Source: Cryobacterium sp. Y11 (GTDB lineage Bacteria; Actinomycetota; Actinomycetes; Actinomycetales; Microbacteriaceae). From it: 64,000 bases of DNA. Positions within the stretch are counted from its first letter, which is position 1. Each line of letters begins with the position of its first letter. The notes beneath the pieces were generated by a model. It was not told where the DNA came from. It made no database searches and saw nothing but the letters and a program-made list of their open reading frames with translations. Location: contig NZ_PJJO01000061.1 of the NCBI RefSeq assembly GCF_002929535.1, forward strand, positions 186,001 to 250,000. Reading direction: 5' to 3'. Shown piece after piece: positions 54,163 through 63,700 of this stretch. The position numbers and the translations under genes were made by a program.

Positions 54163-55767
54163 CTAGATCGTGCTACCGGTCTGCGGCGAGCGACGACGGG
54201 TGCGGCTGCGACGCAGCGGGGCATTGTTGCCGTCGTGGTGCTCGGCTCCGCCGCCGTCGTGGGTGCCGGCGGCCGGCGTCGCGGCCGGGGCATCCGGGTT
54301 GGTGCTGGAACTCACGCGGGTGCGCGACCGGGGTGGGCGGGTCGAATCGTCGGCACCCGTGGCCACCGGGGTGGTAGCCGGCTGCGCGGCGGTGCGAGTG
54401 GACTCGCCGCGACCCGCGCCGCGACCGGAGCGCGAAGCGCCCGACCGACCGGAGTCTGACCGACCCGAGTCTGCATGGCCCGAGTCAGAACGGCCGCCGG
54501 AGCGTGCCCCGCCGGAACGACCGGCACCACCGGTGCGACCGTCGCCGGCGCGACCTTCACCGGCACCGACATTCTTCACCGGGGTGGCGCGCAGGCGGCC
54601 CTTGGAGCCAGCCGGAATGTTCAGGTCGGTGTAGAGGTGCGGTGACGAAGAATAGGTCTCCAGCGGTTCCGGCTGGCCGAAATCGAGCGCCTTGTTGATC
54701 AACGACCACTTGTGCAGGTCGTCCCAGTCGACGAAGGTCACGGCGATTCCGGTCTTGCCGGCGCGGCCGGTGCGGCCAACGCGGTGCAGGTATGCCTTCT
54801 CGTCTTCGGGGATGGTGTGGTTAATCACGTGGGTGACGTCTTCCACGTCGATGCCGCGAGCGGCGACATCCGTTGCGATCAGAATTTCTTTCTTGCCGCT
54901 CTTGAAGCTGGCCATGGCGCGTTCGCGCTGTTCCTGGTTCAGGTCGCCATGTACGGCGGTGGCGTTGAAGCCGCGGTCGCCGAGCTCTTCAACGAGCTTC
55001 GCCGCCGCGCGCTTGGTGCGGGTGAAGATGATGGTCTTGCCGCGTCCCTCAGCCATCAGGATGCGGCCGATGACCTCGTCTTTGTCCATGTTGTGGGCGC
55101 GGTAGACGAGGTGCTCGATGTTGGCCTGCATCAGGCCCTCATCGGGATCGGTCGCGCGAATGTGAATGGGGCGGTTCATGAAGCGGCGGGCCAGGGCAAC
55201 GATCGGTCCGGGCATCGTCGCCGAGAACAGCATGGTGTGGCGGGTAGCCGGAGTCTGCGCGAAGAGCTTCTCAATGTCGGACAGAAAACCGAGGTCGAGC
55301 ATTTTGTCGGCCTCGTCCAGCACCATTTCGCGAACGTTGGCCAGGCTCAGCAGGCGCTGGCTGGCCAGGTCGAGCAGGCGTCCGGGGGTGCCGACGACGA
55401 TCTGCGCGCCGGCCTTGAGCTGTTCGATCTGGCCTTCGTAGGCCTTGCCGCCGTAAATGGAGACGATCTTGGTGCCCCGGCCGGCGGCTGCGAGCTCGAG
55501 GTCTTCGGAGACCTGGACGCACAGTTCGCGGGTCGGAACGACGATGAGCGCCTGCACGCCGGGCTCGGGATCGAGGCCGAGGCGTTGAATGACCGGAAGG
55601 CCGAAGCCGAAGGTCTTGCCGGTGCCGGTCTTGGCCTGGCCGATGATGTCCTGGCCGGCGAGGGCGAGGGGAATGGTCTGGGTCTGAATGGGGAAGGGTT
55701 CGAGGATGCCCTTGGCAGCAAGGGAGTCGACCATATCCTGGTCAATATTAAGTTCGGAGAAAGTCAC
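54163..55767 (-). CDS. DEAD-box RNA helicase
   Basis: 534 aa DEAD-box helicase of the RhlE/CsdA-like type. Core motifs: Q motif FPIQTQTIP, motif I QAKTGTGKT (about residues 54-62), Ia PTRELCVQV, II DEAD in VLDEADKMLDLG, III SATMP, IV IFTRTKRAA, V ATDVAARGIDVEDV and VI HRVGRTGRAGKTG. The tail (about 410-534) is low complexity: SDSGHADSGRSDSGRSG repeats, many Arg, ending RRSRTRRRSP, probably an RNA-binding tail. The predicted start is a GTG with a weak CAGG site. Involved in RNA unwinding, e.g. cold adaptation. Confidence 0.92.
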   Translation of the reverse strand: MTFSELNIDQDMVDSLAAKGILEPFPIQTQTIPLALAGQDIIGQAKTGTGKTFGFGLPVIQRLGLDPEPGVQALIVVPTRELCVQVSEDLELAAAGRGTKIVSIYGGKAYEGQIEQLKAGAQIVVGTPGRLLDLASQRLLSLANVREMVLDEADKMLDLGFLSDIEKLFAQTPATRHTMLFSATMPGPIVALARRFMNRPIHIRATDPDEGLMQANIEHLVYRAHNMDKDEVIGRILMAEGRGKTIIFTRTKRAAAKLVEELGDRGFNATAVHGDLNQEQRERAMASFKSGKKEILIATDVAARGIDVEDVTHVINHTIPEDEKAYLHRVGRTGRAGKTGIAVTFVDWDDLHKWSLINKALDFGQPEPLETYSSSPHLYTDLNIPAGSKGRLRATPVKNVGAGEGRAGDGRTGGAGRSGGARSGGRSDSGHADSGRSDSGRSGASRSGRGAGRGESTRTAAQPATTPVATGADDSTRPPRSRTRVSSSTNPDAPAATPAAGTHDGGGAEHHDGNNAPLRRSRTRRRSPQTGSTI

Positions 55768-55912
55768 GAATGTATGCCTGTCATTAACTGGAAGCGAAAT
55801 GCGCCCGTTTTTGCGTCTCGGGCAGCGGCCGCCGATCCTTGTCGGCGACGTAATTCCACCTTACTGCCCCGCCTGTACAGCGCCCACAGGCGCGCTGTTC
55901 TAAGCTAAGCCC

Positions 55913-56641
55913 GTGGTCACGTGGTTCGGTCGGCGCCCGCAGCGCAATGAAGCTCCACGGCTTTCCGCCCGTGGGGTGTTCAAACCAACCGAAAAAGTAG
56001 ACATCAGTGCGCTCGCGCCGGGAATACAGCATTTTCTCGGTCAGGCCGCCTACAGCGAGCTTGGCGAGTTTGACAGTTTGGCCAGGGCCGTCGCCACCGC
56101 GCCGAACCTTGCCGTGAAGGAAGGCCTCAGCGCCGCTGCCGGGCGGGCCTTGAGCAAACACCACGGTCTGATCACGGAGATTCGTCGTCGCGGCCATGAA
56201 CCGGCCACCGAGATGGCACCGTTCGTTGCAGGGCTCGACGAGTTTCGGGCCAAGATCAGCGGCGCCGATTGGCACGAACTGCTTCTGAGCTGCTATCTAG
56301 CCGGCGGGTTGCTCGACGATTTTTTCATTCGCCTGTCTGACGGCCTGCCGCGGGACATCGGGCCTCGGGTTGCGCAACTGCTCGGCGAGGATTCCGGTAC
56401 GAGCGTGCTCGTGCAGGAGCTGCACAGCGCCATCGAAGACGATCAAGCCCTCCGTTCCCGCCTCGCCATGTGGGGCCGCCGACTGGTCGGGGACACCCTG
56501 CTCGTTGCGCGTTCGGCCATGCCGGCTGCCGATCCGGCCAGCGGCCGAGCTGGCAGCAACGAGGCGCGCATCGAGCCGGTCTTCACCGAGCTGATCGCCG
56601 CGCACACCCGTCGCATGGACGGCCTGGGCCTCACCGCCTGA
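55913..56641 (+). CDS. Ferritin-like-fold protein of the actinobacterial MiaE-related group
   Basis: 242 aa helical protein. The segments YSELGEFDSLARAVATAP, GRALSKHHGLITEIRRRG, FVAGLDEFRAKISGADWHELLLSCYLAGGLLDDFFIRLSDG and RSRLAMWGRRLVGDTLLVARSAM have the spacing of Glu/His positions in a ferritin-like four-helix bundle. This family is found between DEAD helicase and DUF3107 in many Actinobacteria. GTG start six bases after TAAGCT suggests a leaderless message. The metal and function are not known. Confidence 0.75.
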   Translation: MVTWFGRRPQRNEAPRLSARGVFKPTEKVDISALAPGIQHFLGQAAYSELGEFDSLARAVATAPNLAVKEGLSAAAGRALSKHHGLITEIRRRGHEPATEMAPFVAGLDEFRAKISGADWHELLLSCYLAGGLLDDFFIRLSDGLPRDIGPRVAQLLGEDSGTSVLVQELHSAIEDDQALRSRLAMWGRRLVGDTLLVARSAMPAADPASGRAGSNEARIEPVFTELIAAHTRRMDGLGLTA

Positions 56642-56683
56642 CCCGCGTCCGGCGGGTACAGGCGGTGGCTCACTGACTAACAG

Positions 56684-56983
56684 CTACGCGGTGCCGACCT
56701 TGGCGAGGGTCTGCAGCATCCGCTGGTCAGCGTGAATGCGTCGCCGGCTGATCAATAGATTTACGACGACGGATGCTGCGGCGGACGCCCCGAGGGACAC
56801 CCACCAGATCCATCCACCGGCCCAATTCCAGCCGAGCCAGGTCAGTCCCACCCACAGAGCGGATGCCGCGACCGTTCCGATCGCAGGCACCAGCACGGAA
56901 CCCTGCGTGGAGCGTCCGGGCAGAAAATACCGTGCGCCGAGCCCGATGATCGCGCCGAACAGCGCGACAAACAACAGCTCCAT
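56684..56983 (-). CDS. Small membrane protein of unknown function
   Basis: 99 aa protein with three hydrophobic segments (LFVALFGAIIGLGARYFLPG, SVLVPAIGTVAASALWVGLTWL, WIWWVSLGASAAASVVVNLLIS) and a short basic tail (RRRIHADQRM). It follows the DUF3107 gene with six bases between and is on the same strand, so they are co-transcribed. No family recognised. Confidence 0.7.
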   Translation of the reverse strand: MELLFVALFGAIIGLGARYFLPGRSTQGSVLVPAIGTVAASALWVGLTWLGWNWAGGWIWWVSLGASAAASVVVNLLISRRRIHADQRMLQTLAKVGTA

Positions 56984-56989
56984 GGTGTT

Positions 56990-57214
56990 TTAGGCGACGA
57001 AGCCGACGCGACGCGACTCTTCGCTGCCGAGTTCGACGTAGGCGAGGCCGACGGTCGGAACGATGTAGACGCGACCCTTGCTGTCGCTGAGCTTCAAATA
57101 GCCGGTCTGACCGGAGAGGGCCGCCGCAACGGTCTCCTCAATTTCGGTCGCTGGCTGCGAAGTCTCAAAACCGATCTCCCGGGGAGAGTTAAAAATACCA
57201 ATGCGAATATCCAC
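56990..57214 (-). CDS. DUF3107 domain protein
   Basis: 74 aa protein with the full DUF3107 pattern: MDIRIGIFNSPREIGFETSQ, VAAALSGQTGYLKLSDSKGRVYIVPT and LAYVELGSEESRRVGF. GTG start with AAAGG eight bases upstream. This small ATP-binding-site-free protein is conserved next to the DNA-repair helicases in Actinobacteria; no role established. Confidence 0.92.
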   Translation of the reverse strand: MDIRIGIFNSPREIGFETSQPATEIEETVAAALSGQTGYLKLSDSKGRVYIVPTVGLAYVELGSEESRRVGFVA

Positions 57215-57309
57215 CGAATTGCCTTTCGTAGCCTTGCGCCCAGATTACGACAGAACGCACCACCGCCCTGACCGATTTCACTGTCGGCGCAACCCGTTAC
57301 CGTTGAATT

Positions 57310-60300
57310 GTGACCAACCACAACCTCGACACCGACCAGCAGGCCGTTCTCGACCTCCCCGACGGGGTGAGCGTCGCCGTGATCGGTGCGCCCGGCTCCG
57401 GCAAGACCAGCACGCTCGTTGAACTTGTCGCCGACCGGGTCTTGAACCGCGGGTATTCGCCGAGTGAGGTGCTCGTTTTGGTGCCGACCCGCACCGGCGC
57501 CACGGCGCTACGCGACCGGCTGGCCCTGCGCCTGGCGGTGCCGACCAATGGGCCGCTCGCGCGGAGCGCCAATTCCGTCGCGTTCCAGATTGTGCGTTCG
57601 GCTGTAGCCCGGGCCGGCGGGCCGGTGCCCACGCTGCTCACCGGCGGCGAGCAAGACCAGATCATCGCCGAGTTGCTGCAGGGCCACCTCGACGACGAGG
57701 CCGCCGGGGCGCCGACCGGCCCGATCTGGCCGGATACCCTCGGCGCCGACGTGCGTCAGTTGAGGGGGTTTCGCACCGAACTGCGCGACCTCATGATGCG
57801 CGCCGTCGAGTACGGCGTGACCCCGACCCAGCTGGAGCGCTTTGCCTTGGGCCGGCCGGAGTGGGTTGCCGCCGCCGAATTCATACGCGGTTACGAAGAG
57901 TCCAAGGACCAGGCCAGGCCCGGGCAGTATGACTCCACCGAACTCGCCCGCTATGCCGCCGCGATTGTGGCGGGAGCCGAGGCCGGGCTGGCCGGCGCGG
58001 TAACGCTCGGCACGCTGGCCGGCTTACGACTGATCGTGCTCGACGACGCTCAAGAAGTGACCCAGGCCACGCTAACCCTGCTCGCGCAATTTCGTGCGCG
58101 TGGAGTCGCGATCATTGCCGTCGGCGACCCCGATATCAGTACCGGGTCCTTCCACGGTGCGCATCCGGACGCCCTGGGTCGCCTCGACGAGTACCTCGCT
58201 GATGCTGCCGGGAGCTCGGGGGGAGGCCGTGTGGCCGGGCCGATCGTGCTGAAGACGGTCTACCGGCACGGGGCGGGCATCCGCCAGGTCATTGCGCAGA
58301 TCACTAGTCGCATCGGCGCTGCTGCGGCTGGTACCCAGCGTGCCGCGGCCAGTGCGCTCGCTGAGCCCGACGGTGACGGTGGGCCGACGGTCAGCGACGA
58401 TGCACTCGCACTCGGTGGGTCGGCCGAACCTTCCACTATTTCAAAGCTCGACAGCAATCTAACTCTGGCTGAATCCGCTACCGCTACTGCCGCTGCCGCG
58501 CCCGAGTCCGCGCCAGACCCCTCGGTGCACACCGTCGTCGCGACCAGCCCAGCCGACCAGCTTGCCGTCATCGCCCGGCTGCTGCGCGAACGTCACGTCA
58601 TCGACGGCACTCCGTGGTCGCGGATGGCCGTGATCGTTCGTACCGGTTCGCTCGTACCGTCGATCTCTAAGGGGCTTGCCGCGCTCGAGGTGCCGACCCA
58701 GGTGTCGACCGCGAGCACTGCGCTGCGCGATGAGTACGCGGTCAAGGCGTTCATTCTTGCCCTCGAGGTCACGCTGGGGCGCAAGCCGCTCAGCGCGGAG
58801 TCGGCGATCGAATTGCTGCGCGGCCCGCTCGGCGGACTCGACCCGATCACCCTGCGCCGGCTGCGCGCCGCACTGCGCCAACAAGAACTAGGCCAACAAG
58901 AACTAGGCCAACAAGAACTAGGCCAACAAGAACTAGGCCAACAAGAACTAGGCCAACAAGAACTAGGCCAGCACGAATCGGGCCAGCACGAATCGGGCGA
59001 ACACGAACCGGCCGAGCCAGAGCTGGCCGAACAAGACCTGCCCGCCCGCCCGCCCGCCCCGCGCAGCGCCGACGAATTGCTCGTCGCAGCCCTGCACGAC
59101 CCGGACCTGCTCGCCACTATCGACAACCGCACGGCACGCCGTGCGGCCGGCTGCGGGGCGAGCCTGCGTCAGGCGAGCGTCGAATACGCCGCCGGTGCGA
59201 CCATCGAAGAACTGCTTTGGGGCCTCTGGCAGCGCAGCGGACTCGACCGTGAATGGAAGGAACAATCCACGGGAACCGGAATCGTCGCCGACGAAGCCAA
59301 CCACAACCTCGACGCCGTCGTCGCCCTGTTCTCGGCCGCGCAGCGTTACGTCGAACGCACTCCTGCCGCTCCGCCGGTGCTCTTTCTGGAACACCTCGTC
59401 GACACCGATGTGCCCGAAGACACCCTCGCGCCGCGCGCCCTCGGTGCGGCCGTTACCGTCTCGACCCCGAGCAGCACTATCGGCCTCAATTTCGACATCG
59501 TCGTGCTCGCCGGCGTGCAGGCCAACGTCTGGCCCGACCTGCGCATCCGCGGCTCGTTGCTCGGCGCCGGCGATCTGGCCGATCTCGTCTCCGGTCACGA
59601 CCCAGCGACGACCGATGCCCGCACCCAGGTGCTGCACGACGAACTGCGCATGTTCGCCCAGGCCGCCAGCCGGGCAACGACCGAACTGCTCGTCACGGCC
59701 GTCAACAATGAAGAAAACGAACCGTCCGTGTTTTTACGTCTGCTTCCCCAACCCGAGGATGCCCTCGATGTTGACGACCCGGCCCGCTATCCCGTGTCGC
59801 TGCGCGGCCTGGCCGGCCGGCTGCGCCGCGACCTGACCCGCGCCATCCACTCGCCGGGTCGCACCGATTCGGCCACTCGGGCAGCGGATGCCGCCGCAAC
59901 CCTCTCCCGGCTGGCCGCCGAAAACGTGCCAGGAGCTTCGCCGGGCGAGTGGTACGGTCTGACCGACCCGAGCACTGTGCGGCCGCTCAACGATCCCGAG
60001 GCCGGCGATGCGCCGGTGCGCGTCTCGCCGTCGCGGATGGCCGCCTTCGAAACCTGCCCGCTGCATTGGCTGATCGGTCAGGTCGGCGGCGGCAACTCCA
60101 ATACGGCAGCCAACCTCGGCACGATTATTCACAAGGTGATGGAAGACAGCACCGATCGGCGCCCCGAGGCCCTCTGGCAGGGGGTCGAAGCGCGCTGGAA
60201 CGAACTCGACTTCGACGCCGACTGGCAGTCCCGGGTGCAGAAAGTCGCAGCGCGCGCCCTGACTGACCGACTCGCCTCCTACCTGCTCGATTTCGAGAGC

Positions 60301-60774
60301 GGCGGCGGCGAGTTGCTCAGCGCCGAAGGCACGTTTCAGCTAGAGCTCAGCGGAGCCGTGCTCTCGGGCACCATTGACCGGGTGGAACGCCAGGCCGACG
60401 GGCGGGCCGTGATCGTCGATCTGAAAACGGGCAAGGGTGACGCGATCAGCGATGCCGGTGTCGCCGAGCATCCGCAACTCGGCGCCTACCAGCTGGCCTT
60501 CCAGGAGGGCGCCATCGATGGCGTGTCTTCGGACATGGCTCTGGCCGGCGCGCGCCTGGTCATCGTTTCCTCCGGCACGGTCAAACAGAACTACCGAAAT
60601 CCCACCCAGCCCGCGTTCACCCCGGAGCAACTCGAGGCATTTCGCACCCGGGTCGGTTCGGACGCCGCCGGTATGGGCGGTGCCACCTTCATTGCCGAGA
60701 TCACCGCGCACTGTCTCGACCCCAGGGCTCACGGGTCCTGTCGCATCCACATCATCAAGCAGGTCAGCTCATGA
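57310..60774 (+). CDS. adnA: AdnA-like UvrD-type helicase/nuclease subunit
   Basis: 1154 aa protein with an N-terminal superfamily 1 helicase and a C-terminal RecB-type PD-(D/E)xK nuclease, the AdnA half of the actinobacterial end-resection enzyme. Walker A is GAPGSGKTS (residues 26-34); Walker B is VLDDAQEV (DEAQ-like, reading DDAQ), followed by GDPDISTGSFHGA instead of the usual GDPxQSIYxFRGA, so the motor is atypical as in known AdnA. Nuclease residues: GTIIHKVME, the Asp in SGTIDRVER and AVIVDLKTGKG (about 1030-1040), and Q in HPQLGAYQLAF. A 15-base tandem repeat encodes QQELG units near residue 525. GTG start six bases after TACCGT. Its stop overlaps adnB in ATGA, so the two are translated together. 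Confidence 0.88.
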   Translation: MTNHNLDTDQQAVLDLPDGVSVAVIGAPGSGKTSTLVELVADRVLNRGYSPSEVLVLVPTRTGATALRDRLALRLAVPTNGPLARSANSVAFQIVRSAVARAGGPVPTLLTGGEQDQIIAELLQGHLDDEAAGAPTGPIWPDTLGADVRQLRGFRTELRDLMMRAVEYGVTPTQLERFALGRPEWVAAAEFIRGYEESKDQARPGQYDSTELARYAAAIVAGAEAGLAGAVTLGTLAGLRLIVLDDAQEVTQATLTLLAQFRARGVAIIAVGDPDISTGSFHGAHPDALGRLDEYLADAAGSSGGGRVAGPIVLKTVYRHGAGIRQVIAQITSRIGAAAAGTQRAAASALAEPDGDGGPTVSDDALALGGSAEPSTISKLDSNLTLAESATATAAAAPESAPDPSVHTVVATSPADQLAVIARLLRERHVIDGTPWSRMAVIVRTGSLVPSISKGLAALEVPTQVSTASTALRDEYAVKAFILALEVTLGRKPLSAESAIELLRGPLGGLDPITLRRLRAALRQQELGQQELGQQELGQQELGQQELGQQELGQHESGQHESGEHEPAEPELAEQDLPARPPAPRSADELLVAALHDPDLLATIDNRTARRAAGCGASLRQASVEYAAGATIEELLWGLWQRSGLDREWKEQSTGTGIVADEANHNLDAVVALFSAAQRYVERTPAAPPVLFLEHLVDTDVPEDTLAPRALGAAVTVSTPSSTIGLNFDIVVLAGVQANVWPDLRIRGSLLGAGDLADLVSGHDPATTDARTQVLHDELRMFAQAASRATTELLVTAVNNEENEPSVFLRLLPQPEDALDVDDPARYPVSLRGLAGRLRRDLTRAIHSPGRTDSATRAADAAATLSRLAAENVPGASPGEWYGLTDPSTVRPLNDPEAGDAPVRVSPSRMAAFETCPLHWLIGQVGGGNSNTAANLGTIIHKVMEDSTDRRPEALWQGVEARWNELDFDADWQSRVQKVAARALTDRLASYLLDFESGGGELLSAEGTFQLELSGAVLSGTIDRVERQADGRAVIVDLKTGKGDAISDAGVAEHPQLGAYQLAFQEGAIDGVSSDMALAGARLVIVSSGTVKQNYRNPTQPAFTPEQLEAFRTRVGSDAAGMGGATFIAEITAHCLDPRAHGSCRIHIIKQVSS
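58879..59013 (+). repeat. 15-base tandem repeat within adnA
   Basis: The unit CAACAAGAACTAGGC occurs six times without change at 58879-58968, followed by two units CAGCACGAATCGGGC and one GAACACGAACCGGCC. The translated units are QQELG, then QHESG and EHEPA, an acidic/Gln-rich linker inserted between helicase motifs. Confidence 0.95.
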
Positions 60775-63700
60775 GTCCTACCACCACCGGGGTCTCCGCC
60801 CTCCACATTGCCGCCGCGCTCAAACTGCCCCCGCCAACTCTCGAACAGCAGGTGGTCATTGAAGCATCGCTCACACCGACCCTCGTGGTCGCCGGAGCGG
60901 GAAGCGGTAAGACCGAAACCATGGCCAACCGGGTGCTCTGGCTGCTCGCGAACGGCCATGCCCGGCCCGACCAGATTCTCGGACTCACCTTCACGCGTAA
61001 GGCGGCCGGCGAGCTGAGCGAACGCATCAACAAGCGCATCACCGAACTCGACGAAGCTGGCTTGATCCCGGTGATCGACGCTGACGGTAGCGGCGCACAA
61101 TCTTCCGACCTGTTCAACACCCCGAGCGTGTCGACCTATAACTCCTTCGCCAGTCGGCTCTTCACCGACAACGCCCTGCTCCTCGGCCGCGAACCCGAGT
61201 CGGTGCTGCTCAGCGAAACGAGCGCTTGGCTGCTCGCCCGACGCGTCGTCATCGACCACGGTGACGGGAGGCTCGTTCCGTTCGGTAAAAGCCTCGACCT
61301 CGTCACCGACGCCGTGCTGCAGCTCAGTCGCGCCCTGGCCGAAAATCCGCCGGAGTTTCGCGGCGGCAGGCCGGGGGCACCGCACGACCTCAGGGCACTG
61401 GCCGACAGCTTCGCCTATCTGCCCGAGCTGCCCTACGGCAACCCACGCAAGAAGACGCCGTACGGTTCTGTCGTTGAGTCCCTGGCCGCGGTCGCCCCGT
61501 TGCCGGTGTTGGCCGAACTCGCCGCCCGCTACAGCAGCGAGAAGCGTCGCCTTGGCCTGATTGAATTCTCCGACCAGGTGGCCCTAGCGCTGCAGGTCTG
61601 TCAGAAGGTTGACATCGTCGTTGATCGCTACCGCGACCAATACCGCGTGGTCCTCCTCGATGAATACCAAGACACCTCGGTCTTGCAAACCGAGCTGCTG
61701 CACACCCTGTTTCGCAACCACCCGGTGATGGCCGTCGGTGATCCTCACCAGTCGATTTACGGATGGCGCGGCGCCAGTAGTGCAAACCTGCTCGGCTTTG
61801 GTCGAGATTTCAACACCAGTGATTTCAACACCAGCGACGTCAGTCCAGCCCTAGCGGCCCCGACCATGTCGCTGTCCTACACCTGGCGGAACCCCGCGCT
61901 CGTGCTCGACACCGCCAACGCCCTCGTCGACCCGCTGAGCGCCGCGCTTCGTGCCAAGCCGGGCGGAATCCAGGTCGAAACGCTCAAGGTTCCGCCGACA
62001 GCCCGGACGGGCGCCGTCGATGCGCTCATGGCCGAGACCATCGCCGAGGAGGCCGGTGCCATTGCCGACTGGTTCGCCGCGCGGCTGGTCGGCGACCACG
62101 GTCAGGTCGAACGCAGCGGCGCCATGCTGTTTCGGGCGCGCCGCGAAATGGAATACTTCGCCGAGGTGCTGCGCGCCCACGGCGTGCGCGCCCACGTGCT
62201 GGGACTCGGCGGGTTGCTCTCCACCCCCGAGGTCGCCGATGTGGTGAGCGTACTCCGCGTGGTGCACGACCCAGCCGCCGGCAGCGAGCTGGTGCGGCTG
62301 CTGAGCGGGGCCCGCTACCGGGTCGGCCCGCGTGACCTGCAGGCGCTCGCCGACGTTGCCAGTTGGCTGGCCCGGCACGACTGGGCCCAGAAGGCCATCT
62401 CGGCCGATCTCCGCGGCAAGCTGCGGGCATCCGTCGCCGGCGATGAGGGCAGTTCCCTCGTCGACGCACTCGATTTTCTGGGCAGCGCACCCGATTCGCA
62501 CGGCCAGTTCGCCGGGTTCAGCGAACTCGGTCGAGCCCGCGTACAATCGGCCGGCCGTCAGCTGGCCTGGCTGCGATCCCGCGCCGGGCTGCCACTGCTC
62601 GACTTCGTACGCCTGATCGAACAGGAATTTCGGCTCGATATCGAACTGATCGCAAACGAGGCCAACGACCTCGGCCTGGCCAACCTGTATTCCTTTCACG
62701 ACACGGTCTCGGCCTTTCTCGACAGTGACGAACAGGGCACCCTGGCCAGCTTTCTGCGCTGGCTGAAACGCGCCGAGCTGCAAGATGACCTTGGCCCGCG
62801 CGCTGAAGCCTCTGAACACGGCACCGTGCAGTTACTGACCATTCACGGCGCCAAGGGCCTCGAATGGGATTTCGTCGCCATTCCCAACCTCGTCGAGAAG
62901 AGCCTGCCAGCGGCAGCCCGCGACACCAGCGGGTGGCTGCGCTTTGGCGAACTGCCCTACGCTTTTCGCGGCGACCGGTCAGAGCTGCCCGAGCTCGATC
63001 TGGCCGGGCACGACAGCCAGCTCGATTACGATCTGGCCTATCAGAGGTACAAGGAGGAGCTGGCGACGCGGCACGACGACGAAGAACGCCGCCTGATCTA
63101 CGTGGCCACTACCAGGGCCAAGCGCGAGCTATTCCTTACCGGCTCGTTCTGGGGCGCAGGGCTGACGGCGCGCAAGCCCAGCCGCTATCTCACGGAACTC
63201 GTCGAAGCTGGCCTGATTCCGGCCATCCCGGACACGAGCGCCGAGCCCGAGAAACCAGCCTCCGCGGACGACGGCACCGAACTGTGGCCGTTTGACCCGC
63301 TCGGCCGCCGCCGGGCGGTGGTCGAGGCTGCGGCCACGCTGGTGAGCGCGAGCGAGGCGGATGTGCCTACTCGCTGGACGCACGCGGTTACCCTGCTCCT
63401 GGAAGAACGCGCGCTGCGGCTGGCCGGCGGCGCGGTTGCCCCCGTCCCTACCCGCATCCCGGCCTCGCGGTTCAAGGACTACGTCGACGACCCGGCGGGA
63501 GTTGCCGCCGAACTGCGCCGTCCGATGCCGCAGCGCCCGTATCGGGCAACCCGGCTCGGCACCCTGTTCCACTCCTGGGTGGAACGTCGCGCCGGCGGTG
63601 CTACCGGCACCGACCGGGTCGACGCCGGCGTGAACGAACTAGATGTCGACGATGACGACGGGGGTACCGGAACGCTGGGTGACCTCGCCGTGCCAGAGCA

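Noticed and set aside
58879-59013. CRISPR-like array of identical short repeats
   Set aside because: Units are directly adjacent with no spacers, stay in frame within a helicase gene, and encode a simple linker.
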